Origin: Blastomussa wellsi
Lineage: Eukaryota; Cnidaria; Anthozoa; Scleractinia; Plerogyridae
Length of the DNA: 64,000 nucleotides
Assembly: GCA_947652115.1 (NCBI GenBank)
Contig: OX393564.1
Location: forward strand, 2,995,621 to 3,059,620
Direction: 5' to 3'
Position numbers and translations under genes: made by a program. The notes beneath the pieces are model-generated. The model was not told where the DNA came from, did no database searches, and saw only the letters and a list, made by a program, of their open reading frames with translations. Below are positions 1 through 7,562 of this stretch, in pieces. Numbering within the stretch: position 1 is the first letter of the stretch; each line of letters opens with the position of its first letter.

Positions 1-174
1 ACAAACTGATGAACAACTCGGTTTTCGGGAAAACGATGGAGAACCTGCGGAAGCGCACGGACATCAAAATCGTGAAAAGTGAAGAAAAAGAAAAAGTCAG
101 AAAATTTGTTGCCAGTCCGTTGTTCTCAAGGTTCGCCCAATTCACAAAAAACATGGCGGGGATCCACATGCACA
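1..174 (+). pseudogene. Element 2 polymerase B, middle fragment left of the nested insertion
   Basis: The frame starting at base 3 encodes the region around polymerase motif B (NNSVFGKTMEN at 12-44) and ends with MAGIHMH where element 1 begins. It aligns to 3427-3608 of the intact polymerase of element 1. The rest of the N-terminal part lies left of the window. The downstream part is at 15657-16325. The reading frame that continues past 174 into the palindrome is not polymerase. Confidence 0.9.
169..174. repeat. Target site duplication, left copy
   Basis: TGCACA directly precedes element 1 and recurs at 15651-15656. Comparison with the equivalent uninterrupted stretch in element 1's own polymerase (3602-3607) shows that a single copy is the ancestral state. 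Confidence 0.9.
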
Positions 175-317
175 CACACATAGAAAGGAGTGGTTTTGGC
201 ACACCGGGGTTAAAATTTGTTGACGATGCAAACACGGCTCCAAATTTGTCGCCGTGTTTGCATCGACAACAAATTTTAACCCCGGTGTGTCCAAAACCAC
301 TCCTTTCTATGTGTGTG
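173..317. repeat. Left terminal palindrome of element 1
   Basis: Two inverted arms of about 66 bases (173-238 and 251-317) differ by one indel and one substitution and enclose a 12-base loop. The outer and inner boundaries are both CACACACATAG / CTATGTGTGTG. The palindrome is the actual end of the element, since the target duplication abuts it. It has no visible similarity to the right-end palindrome apart from the ACACACAT boundary. Confidence 0.93.
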
Positions 318-444
318 GGAAAAAACACCAATTTTGCACATGCGTTCACAAAAGTGTGCCAGAACCACTCTTGCATATTTTGCACAAAGTGTGCCAGAAT
401 TATTTTCCATTTGAAGAAGTGTGCGCGCATCCATATACGCGAAC
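318..444. promoter_or_regulatory. Left subterminal region / polymerase leader
   Basis: 127 bases between the terminal palindrome and the polymerase start. It carries two near-direct repeats of the form CACAAA(A)GTGTGCCAGAA (about 347-366 and 380-398) and a TATA-like CATATACGCGAAC directly before the ATG at 445. No gene is seen. The direct repeats could be replication or integrase binding sites, but that is only inference. Confidence 0.5.
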
Positions 445-3400
445 ATGGCCGCAGCTGACTATTCAAACGATGTACTGCAAATTTTTTACGGTCAAACCCC
501 CAGAATTCAACAAGAAACATTGGACCCAGAAAAGAATCGTCTTCACGGAAATTTCATGATTTCACAAACAAATTACCGTGAATGGCTCCGCGTCTGGTCG
601 ATGAGATTCAGAGAAAATGACCCAAACAACAAAGATCTTTACACTTTTGCAAACCTTTATCAAGATAAGTTCATAAATGTGGTGAAAAATGAAATTGTTT
701 CATTGAAAAACGTGAAAGTGGGTTTCGGAATGAGAGTAAAGTTTTCACGAGAAATTGACGATGGAAAAGGCGGCACGAAAACGGATGAAAAAGAAGTTTA
801 TTTCAAAAACGACGATCCATATATTTTCTTTCAGAAAGATCTGGAAGACGAAGTAAAGTTTGTAGAGAAATTCGATGAATTTATTGACCAGATCAATGGA
901 GAAATCGAGAACTGGTCAGCAGAAGGATCAGGATGGGATTTTGTTGAAGTAATGGTCGCATACGTGAATGTCGCGCGCTTTCAGCCATTGAGCGGGGGAA
1001 CATGGTTGCCACTGCCGGCCAAACTTGCGGCCAAGAAAGCAATTGTAAATGTGAAAAACACAGACAACGAATGTTTGAAGTGGGCGCTCAGAGCAGCTTT
1101 ATACCCACCAAGAGACGGGAAGAACCCACAAAGGCCAAGCAAATATCCGGTCAACGACGGAATAAATTGGACAGGCATCAATTTTCCAACACCGGTGTCA
1201 CAGATTGAAAAGCTTGAAAAACAAAACGCACATCTGGCAATAAACGTCTTTGGCTGGGAAAAAAACTGCGTGATATTCCACCATGTGAGTGAGAAAAACT
1301 TGCCACGAATTAATTTGATTCTGATTGAGTCAGGAGAAATTCAACATTACTGTTTTGTCAAAAGGGTGAGCGCTTTGTTGTTTGATCAGACAAAAAGATG
1401 CTGCAAAAAGCACTACTGCATGATGTGCCTGACAGGTTACACAAGAGCGGATTTGCTTGCAGAGCATGAAAATTATTGCAACGGCTTGGAGGGCAGACCC
1501 ACAAGGATTGACACGCCGGAAGAAGGAAAAAACAAGCTTTCATTCCAGAATTTCCACAAACAGATGAAGGCCCCGTTCGTGATTTATGCTGATTTTGAGG
1601 CACTTGTGAAAAAAATCTCGGCATGCGAGCGAGGGCCAGAGAGCAAAGAAAAAAGTTTCACAGAAAAAACTGAATGGCACGAAGCGTGCGGGTACGCCTG
1701 GATGAGTGTTAGAAGTGATGGAAAAATCATGAACACAAAAGTCTGGAGGGGGCAAAACGCGGTGGGGAACTTTCTGAACGACATCGTGCAAGAGGAAGAA
1801 AAATTGAGAGAAAGTGTGAAAGAAACAAAACCGGTTGCGATGACACCAGAAGATTGGGAAAATTTCAAAACAGCAAAAGACTGCCACATATGCAACAAAA
1901 GTTTGATGAAAGAAAATTTTCTCGACTCATTGCCAGCATGGAACAAAAACAAAGACGAATATTTGGGGCAGGTTCACAAAAAATGTTTCTGGTTTGCGCA
2001 AAAGAAGCTGGATTTCATTTGCATGAAAAAGTTGGCAAAAGAACAAAAAGAAGCGGCGGAAAAACAAGAAAAATGCCGATTTTGTGAAAAACCGTTGATC
2101 CAACCAGTTTTCAGAGACGCTGTAAAAGACCACTGCCACTTGACAGGCAAGTTCCGCGGAGCCGCACACAATTGGTGTAATTTCAAACTGAAGTTGAAAC
2201 CAAAAACATTCCCAATTCCAGTTGTATTTCACAATCTGAGAGGTTATGATGCGCACCACTTGATGCAAGCGATAGCGCAGCAAGAAAAAGAAGTGAAATG
2301 CATCGCCAACAACATGGAAAAGTACATCACATTTTCCATGGGTGGTTTGCATTTCATTGACAGCTTGAATTTTCTGCAGGGGAGCCTCGATTCACTTGTG
2401 AAAGCAACACCCAAAGAGGCATTGAAAAACACAGCAGGAATTTCAAACGGAAGCGAACTTTTGTTTCAAAAAGGTATCTATCCTTATGAGTACATGGATT
2501 CATGGGAGAGATTCGACGAGACAAAACTGCCTGAAAAAGAAAAGTTTTACAGCAAACTGAATGACGAAGGAATTTCAGATGCTGAATATGCGCACGCACA
2601 GAAAGTTTGGGAAACATTTGAGTGCCAAAATCTTGGAGATTATCACGATCTCTATGTGAAAACGGATGTCGCCCTGCTGGCAGATGTTTTTGAAAACTTC
2701 AGGGACTTATGTCAAAAGCAGTATGGGCTTGATTCGGCGCATTATTTCACATCACCAGGATTGAGCTGGGACGCGCTCTTGAAAATGACAGGCGTCGAGC
2801 TGGAGCTTTTCACAGACATCGACATGCATTTGTTTGTGGAAAGGGGGATGCGCGGCGGGATTTCAATGGCCAGCAAGAGGCACGCCAAAGCCAACAACCC
2901 AATGTGTGAAGGCTTCGATGAAAGCAAACCGAAAAGTTGGATCATGTATCTCGATGCAAATAACCTTTACGGCTGGGCCATGTGCAAGCCCCTGCCATTG
3001 AGGAATTTCAAATGGAAACGTGTCATGCCGACTGAAGAAGAAATCCAAAAGAAAAAAGAGGGTGCAAAAACTGGGTGGATTCTTGAGGTTGACCTTGAAT
3101 ATCCGGTGGAACTGCATGAAGAGCACAACAGCTATCCGCTTGCACCGGAAAAAAAGGCGGTAAAAAAAGAGGACATGTCAGACTATCAAAATCGTTTGAT
3201 GAACAAACTGAGTCTGAAACACCCCAAAGACAAGAAGCTTTTGCTGACGCTTGAAGACAAAAACAATTACGTTTTGCATTACAGGAACCTCCAGTTTTAT
3301 CTGAAACAGGGCATGAAATTGAAAAAAGTCCACAAGGTGCTCGAGTTCGATCAAGAGCGCTGGATGGAACCGTACATCATGATGAACACAGAGTTCCGAA

Positions 3401-4317
3401 AAGAAGCAAAAAGCGACTTTGAAAAGAACTTCTACAAGCTCATGAACAACTCTGTCTTCGGAAAAACAATGGAGAACCTGCGCAAACGTGTGGACATCAA
3501 AATCGTGCGCGGTGATGAAGAAAACAAAATAAGAAAACTGGTTGCCAGCCCCCTGTACTCAAGGTTTGTAGAATTCACAAATGATATGGCGGGCATACAC
3601 ATGCACAAAGGAAAAATTCTGCTGAACAAACCGGTGTACACGGGCATGACGATCCTGGACAACAGCAAGATCCTCATGTACGACTTTTTCTACAACCACC
3701 TGAAAAAGCAGTACGGACCAAAATGTGAACTTTTGTACACAGACACGGACAGCCTTCTGCTCGAGATCGAAACAGAAGACGTGTACAAAGACGTTGCACG
3801 AAACAAATCATTGTATGACTTGAGTGATTACCCGAAGGAGCACCCGCTGCACTCAAACGTCAACAAAAAGGTCCTGGGCAAAATGAAAGATGAATGCGCG
3901 GGGGTGCCAATTGACGAAGTCATCTGTCTCAGGTCAAAAATGTATTCCATCCTCCGAGGGGACGAAAAAAATATAAAAAAGGCAAAGGGGGTGAAAAAGT
4001 GCGTCGTCAAGAAAAAAATCAAGCACGAGCATTACCGCGAAATGATTTTTGGCGAGAAGAAACAGATGAGACACGGCATGAACATTCTGCGGAGCGAAGG
4101 GCATGAAATCTGGGGCATGCACGTGAACAAGATTTCACTGTGCGCGTTTGATTCAAAACGCTGGATTGCGGAAGACGGGATCCACACAAAAGCATATGGG
4201 AAAAAAGAGTGTTGTGGGGTGTGGGGTGACACCTCACTCACAGAAGAAGACTTTGCAGAACTGTTGGACACGGAAGTGATCACAGCGCTCGGGGAGTGGT
4301 TGGAAGAACAGTTTTAA
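445..4317 (+). CDS. POLB: Protein-primed family B DNA polymerase of element 1
   Basis: 1,290 residues. All catalytic motifs are visible: exonuclease I with D383 and E385 (YADFEAL), exonuclease II NLRGYD (597-602), exonuclease III YHDLYVKTD (733-741), polymerase motif A DANNLYG (837-843), motif B NNSVFGKT (1001-1008) and motif C YTDTDS (1098-1103). An N-terminal Cys/His cluster (CCKKHYC) and, between exo I and exo II, a two-part zinc module (CHIC from 480; CRFC then DHCHLTG from 562) resemble HNH/endonuclease VII folds. The frame is open from a GTG at 421, but the ATG at 445 has a good start context (AACATGG) and was chosen. It would copy the linear genome using a protein primer. The 3' end overlaps the convergent small gene at 4280-4504. 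It appears intact. Confidence 0.96.
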   Translation: MAAADYSNDVLQIFYGQTPRIQQETLDPEKNRLHGNFMISQTNYREWLRVWSMRFRENDPNNKDLYTFANLYQDKFINVVKNEIVSLKNVKVGFGMRVKFSREIDDGKGGTKTDEKEVYFKNDDPYIFFQKDLEDEVKFVEKFDEFIDQINGEIENWSAEGSGWDFVEVMVAYVNVARFQPLSGGTWLPLPAKLAAKKAIVNVKNTDNECLKWALRAALYPPRDGKNPQRPSKYPVNDGINWTGINFPTPVSQIEKLEKQNAHLAINVFGWEKNCVIFHHVSEKNLPRINLILIESGEIQHYCFVKRVSALLFDQTKRCCKKHYCMMCLTGYTRADLLAEHENYCNGLEGRPTRIDTPEEGKNKLSFQNFHKQMKAPFVIYADFEALVKKISACERGPESKEKSFTEKTEWHEACGYAWMSVRSDGKIMNTKVWRGQNAVGNFLNDIVQEEEKLRESVKETKPVAMTPEDWENFKTAKDCHICNKSLMKENFLDSLPAWNKNKDEYLGQVHKKCFWFAQKKLDFICMKKLAKEQKEAAEKQEKCRFCEKPLIQPVFRDAVKDHCHLTGKFRGAAHNWCNFKLKLKPKTFPIPVVFHNLRGYDAHHLMQAIAQQEKEVKCIANNMEKYITFSMGGLHFIDSLNFLQGSLDSLVKATPKEALKNTAGISNGSELLFQKGIYPYEYMDSWERFDETKLPEKEKFYSKLNDEGISDAEYAHAQKVWETFECQNLGDYHDLYVKTDVALLADVFENFRDLCQKQYGLDSAHYFTSPGLSWDALLKMTGVELELFTDIDMHLFVERGMRGGISMASKRHAKANNPMCEGFDESKPKSWIMYLDANNLYGWAMCKPLPLRNFKWKRVMPTEEEIQKKKEGAKTGWILEVDLEYPVELHEEHNSYPLAPEKKAVKKEDMSDYQNRLMNKLSLKHPKDKKLLLTLEDKNNYVLHYRNLQFYLKQGMKLKKVHKVLEFDQERWMEPYIMMNTEFRKEAKSDFEKNFYKLMNNSVFGKTMENLRKRVDIKIVRGDEENKIRKLVASPLYSRFVEFTNDMAGIHMHKGKILLNKPVYTGMTILDNSKILMYDFFYNHLKKQYGPKCELLYTDTDSLLLEIETEDVYKDVARNKSLYDLSDYPKEHPLHSNVNKKVLGKMKDECAGVPIDEVICLRSKMYSILRGDEKNIKKAKGVKKCVVKKKIKHEHYREMIFGEKKQMRHGMNILRSEGHEIWGMHVNKISLCAFDSKRWIAEDGIHTKAYGKKECCGVWGDTSLTEEDFAELLDTEVITALGEWLEEQF

Positions 4318-4504
4318 CAATCTCGCTCGGGCGCAAACTGCGCAAATAATTCAAAACTCCAGGGTCAAGAAAAATTTCTTCTGGATTTTTAACGGTGTTG
4401 TTTCTGCCAAAAATATCAGAATATTTTTGGTTAACGTCACTTCTTGTCCTTTTTTTCCCAATGGTTGAAGCTTGAATGAGAACACCTTTGCGTCCACGGC
4501 CCAT
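4280..4504 (-). CDS. Small basic protein, MGRGR family (element 1)
   Basis: 74 residues starting MGRGRKGVLIQAS followed by GKKRTR, a basic cluster that could be a nuclear-localisation or nucleic-acid-binding segment. The element 2 counterpart at 16310-16516 keeps MGRGR, GV, Q-S and GKKR at the N-terminus and an FLD...NYL-SL-P-E segment near the C-terminus, while the middle has diverged. That pattern of conservation argues for a real gene. It overlaps the 3' end of the polymerase by 38 bases on the opposite strand. Function unknown; no recognised domain. Confidence 0.75.
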   Translation of the reverse strand: MGRGRKGVLIQASTIGKKRTRSDVNQKYSDIFGRNNTVKNPEEIFLDPGVLNYLRSLRPSEIVKTVLPTTPRAL

Positions 4505-4527
4505 TTTTCAAAATTTAATTTGTTTGT

Positions 4528-4809
4528 TCAACTTGGCCAGTTTTGGTTGTTCAAGCCAGTTTTTTTCCCCAAACCAAACGGTGAGCGAATTTCAATCCGC
4601 GTTCCTGAAGACATTTTTGCAATAACAAGCATCACATTAAACGCCACTGTAATTTTGAGCAAATTCCAAAAGATGTTTTCAAGCTGGCCATCAACAAAAT
4701 TGATCAAAAAGGGTACAGAATCAAGAACTTTCGGACCATAAATGGCAGAACCAAGAAAAACCAAAGAGAAAAAACAGACGGTATTGATCAAAGCAGCGTT
4801 GATTTTCAT
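4528..4809 (-). CDS. Two-segment small membrane protein (element 1)
   Basis: 93 residues with two hydrophobic stretches at about 5-24 and 46-64 and a polar tail ending GLNNQNWPS. The copy at 16538-16819 differs by a single residue, so selection or recent sequence exchange has kept it. A TATA-like sequence (CTATATACCC) lies four bases before the ATG, as for most genes of these elements. It sits just downstream of the integrase on the same strand. It may be a virion membrane protein, but no family was recognised. Confidence 0.78.
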   Translation of the reverse strand: MKINAALINTVCFFSLVFLGSAIYGPKVLDSVPFLINFVDGQLENIFWNLLKITVAFNVMLVIAKMSSGTRIEIRSPFGLGKKTGLNNQNWPS

Positions 4810-4854
4810 TCTGGGTATATAGAAAAAATTTAATCTGTATTTTCATTTGTTTGT

Positions 4855-5853
4855 TCAACTGTCCACGCTGGCTGGCGGGAGAACGGTGTTTGGAGGAATA
4901 ACCAGCAGCTCTTCACGCACAAAGCCGCGCTTGGGTCCATCATGCAAATAGTACAGAACGGGCTGATCGGGTTTTTGTAAAACCTTTTCAATGGTGAAAA
5001 CTTTCAAAGACCAAATCGGATCCGTGGCTCTTTTTTTCCCCCCTTCAAGCTCACCAGGTTCGTAAAGATGGCGAACCTGAACAAGATATGGCAGGATTTT
5101 TTCATCCTTCCCAACAGGTCTGTGATAAGCAGTCGAAGGTTTCGAATAAACAGATTTCTCTTCGATTGCAACAGCGGGTTTCTTTCCGATGAGGCTGGTC
5201 ACCTCGTTGTTCAAAGCCGAAACAACTTCAGGAAGTCTTTTCACCCATGCCCTGGACCGCTGGCCCTCAGGCAGCCGCATTTCCACGGCATACTGGTGAC
5301 CGAACAGGCGTTCGGCAAGGGTGCGGTTGTAACGTTCAACAATGGCCTGATCGCGGTGAATGTTGACGCGCCCGCGCCGGATGAAAGTTTTGTGATTTTC
5401 CATGACTTTCGTCACGGCGCCCATGAATTCGCGCCCAGGGTCAACTTGCAACATTTCAGGCCATTTCAAAGGGCCGCGCTTGTAAATTTTCTGAAAAGCC
5501 TGGGCAACCTCATCAGAATTTTTCGAGGTCAAGGGTTCGGACTCTTTGAAACGGCTGGCCACGTCGACAACGTTCAGCGCGTATTTCCAGACTTTGCGAC
5601 CGCGAGGCAGTTTGTCGTGAGGCAAAAAAAGAAGGTCCGCCTGGTGGACCTTGTTGGGTAAGGACACGTCGAATTTCGGTCGAGGTATATGCTTCGGCGC
5701 CGGAAGGAATATCTGCCAGAGGGCTTGCTGGATCAACCACTTTTTTGCGGTGTCTTCCGGGACGTTTGCAGCCGCGGCCAGTTTTTTGATGGCGGCAATG
5801 CCTTTCCAATAACCGCCAGGGCTGTAGTATATCTTCGCGAGTTTGGTGTCCAT
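4855..5853 (-). CDS. INT: Retroviral-type integrase (element 1)
   Basis: 332 residues. The DDE triad is visible as D73 (HQADLLFLP), D138 (QVDPGREF) and E173 (AIVERYNRT), with 34 residues between the second D and the E, as expected for the rve superfamily. The N-terminal 50 residues look like a helix-turn-helix-type segment rather than a classic HHCC zinc finger. The region from about 255 to 320, with YLVQVRHLYEPGEL, resembles the SH3/chromo-like tails of Polinton and retrotransposon integrases. It inserts the linear genome, giving the 6-bp duplication seen here. The near-identical gene at 16865-17863 differs at only a handful of residues. TTTATATGG overlaps its start. Confidence 0.95.
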   Translation of the reverse strand: MDTKLAKIYYSPGGYWKGIAAIKKLAAAANVPEDTAKKWLIQQALWQIFLPAPKHIPRPKFDVSLPNKVHQADLLFLPHDKLPRGRKVWKYALNVVDVASRFKESEPLTSKNSDEVAQAFQKIYKRGPLKWPEMLQVDPGREFMGAVTKVMENHKTFIRRGRVNIHRDQAIVERYNRTLAERLFGHQYAVEMRLPEGQRSRAWVKRLPEVVSALNNEVTSLIGKKPAVAIEEKSVYSKPSTAYHRPVGKDEKILPYLVQVRHLYEPGELEGGKKRATDPIWSLKVFTIEKVLQKPDQPVLYYLHDGPKRGFVREELLVIPPNTVLPPASVDS

Positions 5854-5879
5854 ATAAACGAGGTGAAAAAAAGTTTAAA
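5849..5879 (-). promoter_or_regulatory. Integrase promoter, repeat copy A
   Basis: Read on the minus strand: TTTAAACTTT, a T-run, CACCTC, then TTTATATGGA overlapping the integrase start. The same 31 bases recur with few changes at 6021-6051 before the zinc-protein gene and at 17859-17889 in element 2. Confidence 0.65.
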
Positions 5880-5881
5880 TG

Positions 5882-6025
5882 TTAGCAGATGAATCTTGTT
5901 TTGGTTTTCCCGCAAGAGGCGCATTTGACTTTCAGAAAGGTTTGCCCATTTTTTGTTTTTCCGAGTCTTTCACTCCCACGAACGTTGGGGGTGATCTTCT
6001 TCTCATACACACAGTAGAAATCCAT
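5882..6025 (-). CDS. 47-residue zinc-ribbon-like protein (DUF5679-like), element 1 only
   Basis: A short frame starting MDFYCVYEKK with two pairs of metal-binding cysteines: a single C at position 5 and KCASCGKTKTRF near the end. The plan, with an aromatic-C start, a basic middle containing NGQ-F and a C-x2-C followed by KTK-RF, resembles the DUF5679 small zinc proteins that I recall from Polinton-like and other large DNA viruses. It has its own copy of the promoter repeat. Element 2 has no counterpart: the corresponding stretch is missing between the two promoter repeats. It may bind DNA in the virion or regulate transcription; this is inference. Confidence 0.68.
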   Translation of the reverse strand: MDFYCVYEKKITPNVRGSERLGKTKNGQTFLKVKCASCGKTKTRFIC

Positions 6026-6051
6026 ATAAAAGAGGTAAAAAAAAGTTTAAA
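6021..6051 (-). promoter_or_regulatory. Zinc-protein promoter, repeat copy B
   Basis: Minus-strand TTTAAACTTTTTTTTACCTC followed by TTTTATATGGA. It is a duplicate of 5849-5879 lying 172 bases away in the same orientation, and such repeats can recombine to delete the gene between them. Confidence 0.6.
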
Positions 6052-6466
6052 AGAACCGGAAAGCAGCGTAGCCCAAAGCGAGAGCCCCGGCCCCGACGAA
6101 CATGAGTTCACCATTTTTTTGCCGCTGGCTTGGTTGATAAAAATCCGAAAATTTGGGCTCTTTTAGAGGAGCCTCTTCAGGATGCGCCTGGTTGTAAAGT
6201 TTTAAAGCGTAGTCAGTGTTTGTGAAATCCTGCTTGGCGTCAGCTTTCATGTGCTCGTTTGTTTCAATCCAGTCGAGACGTTTGGTGCGGTCGCGCACGA
6301 ATTTGTTGTACGCAGCTTGATACTCCTCCATAGCTCGGTCGTGGCGCTCTATTTCTTCACGCGAGGCCTGGCCATCACCATCCAAAGCCTTCGCCAGATA
6401 ACTGCCGCCGATGAAAGCCGCTGCGTTCACCAAAGCACCGCCAACCATAATTGCGATACTTGCCAT
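6047..6466 (-). CDS. Membrane protein with N- and C-terminal hydrophobic ends (element 1)
   Basis: 139 residues from MASIAIMVGG; the frame is open nine codons further upstream but the element 2 copy begins at the same MASIAIMV and TTTATAATC abuts this ATG. A hydrophobic small-residue stretch at 3-22, a charged helical middle (EEIERHDRAMEEYQAAYNKF) with a conserved RTK-LDWI, then NTDYA-KLYN, KEPKFSDFYQPSQ, and a final membrane segment ending YAAFRFF. The homologue at 17885-18310 matches along its full length. Function unknown; it may be a capsid-associated membrane protein. Confidence 0.8.
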   Translation of the reverse strand: MASIAIMVGGALVNAAAFIGGSYLAKALDGDGQASREEIERHDRAMEEYQAAYNKFVRDRTKRLDWIETNEHMKADAKQDFTNTDYALKLYNQAHPEEAPLKEPKFSDFYQPSQRQKNGELMFVGAGALALGYAAFRFF

Positions 6467-6508
6467 GATTATAAATTGCCGCCATTTTTTCAAATGATTT
6501 TTGGGTGT

Positions 6509-6730
6509 TCAAACGTTGGTCGGGAGGATTTTCTGGTCTTCCAGGTACTTCTTGAGCCAGATGCTGCCCGTCATCACACCAGTGAACATTGCGAAGTTTT
6601 CGATAGAATCTGAAGGGTCATCTGTAAAACTTCTCTTGAACACTTTTTTGACAGCCCACCCAATGCCAGCAGAGAGGCCAACGAGAGTCGCGGCCTCCAT
6701 GGCGTTTTTTACAAGATTGTTTTCAGGCAT
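6509..6730 (-). CDS. 73-residue membrane protein (element 1)
   Basis: Two weakly hydrophobic segments (about 11-26 and 45-59) separated by a basic KKVFKRSF stretch, ending WLKKYLEDQKILP. The counterpart at 18619-18840 is closely similar and has the same length, so the gene is real. In element 2 it has swapped places with the PPSY gene. CTTTTATACCAAACATG precedes the start. No family recognised. Confidence 0.8.
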   Translation of the reverse strand: MPENNLVKNAMEAATLVGLSAGIGWAVKKVFKRSFTDDPSDSIENFAMFTGVMTGSIWLKKYLEDQKILPTNV

Positions 6731-6770
6731 GTTTGGTATAAAAGAAAAAAAAATAAACGTTCAAAAGAAA

Positions 6771-6998
6771 TTAATCATCTTCATCAGCCAGTGAATCTGC
6801 ATAGCTTGGCGGTTTCTCGTCAGGGTAAATTGGCAACACAGGAAATTCCTCATCTTCATCTTCATCTTCTTCAATGAATGGTGCATCCCAGAGAAGCATG
6901 ATTGTATCAGCAAAGGCGAAGGCAAGTTTGAACCACACAAAGGTGATTGCAAAAATACCAACGCCTGATGCAACAGCTTGGGCACCGTCAATTTTCAT
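6771..6998 (-). CDS. 75-residue acidic membrane protein with PPSY motif (element 1)
   Basis: A single membrane segment at about 8-37, then an acidic run EEDEDEDEE (43-51), then FPVLPIYPDEKPPSY with the PPxY motif at 63-66. PPxY motifs recruit NEDD4-type ubiquitin ligases through WW domains, and adenovirus protein VI uses PPSY; I infer an entry or egress role by analogy only. The frame stays open far upstream, but the element 2 homologue starts at the same MKID, so the ATG at 6998 was chosen. The acidic run is encoded by a short TCATCTTC repeat. Confidence 0.78.
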   Translation of the reverse strand: MKIDGAQAVASGVGIFAITFVWFKLAFAFADTIMLLWDAPFIEEDEDEDEEFPVLPIYPDEKPPSYADSLADEDD

Positions 6999-7020
6999 GT
7001 TTTGTTTATTGTGTAAATAT

Positions 7021-7524
7021 TTAATCCATCGGTCGAAAGGCATTTCTTGATGGCTGCGTCGCCACCCTGGGGTGTGGGGCTTGCTCCACTGCAGGTGCTG
7101 GCGTCGCCTCCACGGGGTGTGGGGCTTGCCCCCCTGCAGGTTCCCGTGTGAAAAAGCGCTGGATGTCTTCACGCTTGACATAAGTCGTGAAGAGCGCGAC
7201 GCCAATTCCGGCGAGTGTGAGCCATTCGTTTGTGCTGAGACCGGTTTTTGCGGGGTGTGGGGCTTGCCACACGGTGGGCTCCGGCGTCGCCTCCACGGGG
7301 TGTTGAGCTTGCGCATTCCCAATTGATGCAAGTTTGCCATTTGCTTCATCAAGGGCTTTTTTCTGTGCTTCGCGGGCCTGCCGAGTTTTATCAGCAGTCG
7401 CTTTGCCCGCAGCCACTCGATTGGGATTTTTGGCGGGCTTTGTTGGCGGCGTTTGTGAAGTCACTTGGCTTTCCTGTGGTGCAAGGTTTGCTTGTGGTGC
7501 AACGGTCGGTTGTTCTTCAGCCAT
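7021..7524 (-). CDS. Pro/Ala-rich single-pass membrane protein (element 1)
   Basis: 167 residues. The N-terminal half is rich in Ala, Pro, Gln and Lys with a basic helical stretch NPNRVAAGKATADKTRQA (about 33-50). A membrane segment follows at 100-115 (EWLTLAGIGVALFTTY), then KREDIQ-FF. The repeated unit QAPHPVEATP flanks the membrane segment, encoded by a GC-rich direct repeat. The homologue at 18932-19420 keeps NP(N/K)RVAAGK, the membrane segment and VKREDI. Start: CAATATACCATGG. Function unknown. Confidence 0.78.
   Translation of the reverse strand: MAEEQPTVAPQANLAPQESQVTSQTPPTKPAKNPNRVAAGKATADKTRQAREAQKKALDEANGKLASIGNAQAQHPVEATPEPTVWQAPHPAKTGLSTNEWLTLAGIGVALFTTYVKREDIQRFFTREPAGGQAPHPVEATPAPAVEQAPHPRVATQPSRNAFRPMD
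7056..7314. repeat. GC-rich direct repeats within the Pro/Ala-rich gene
   Basis: Four copies of a unit centred on GGGGTGTGGGGCTTGC (about 7068, 7113, 7252 and 7294), usually preceded by GCGTCGCC. In the encoded protein this gives the repeated QAPHP/VEATP motif. Element 2 has fewer copies, so the repeat number has changed. Confidence 0.75.
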
Positions 7525-7562
7525 GGTATATTGAAAGAAATTTTTGTTTAATTTGTGAGGAA

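Noticed and set aside
173..317. Independent MITE inserted next to the polymerase fragment
   Set aside because: The target duplication brackets the whole of element 1 including both palindromes, so they are its ends. Solo mobility remains a separate hypothesis.
421..444. Polymerase start at GTG 421
   Set aside because: A eukaryotic host would not favour GTG; ATG at 445 has a good context and lies just after a TATA-like element.
5068..5661. Plus-strand frame of 197 codons over the integrase
   Set aside because: Mirror of the integrase coding bias; no motif, and the integrase catalytic triad is on the other strand.
6999..7352. Long upstream extension of the PPSY gene to 7352
   Set aside because: It overlaps the Pro/Ala-rich gene in another frame, is absent from element 2, and both copies align from MKID.
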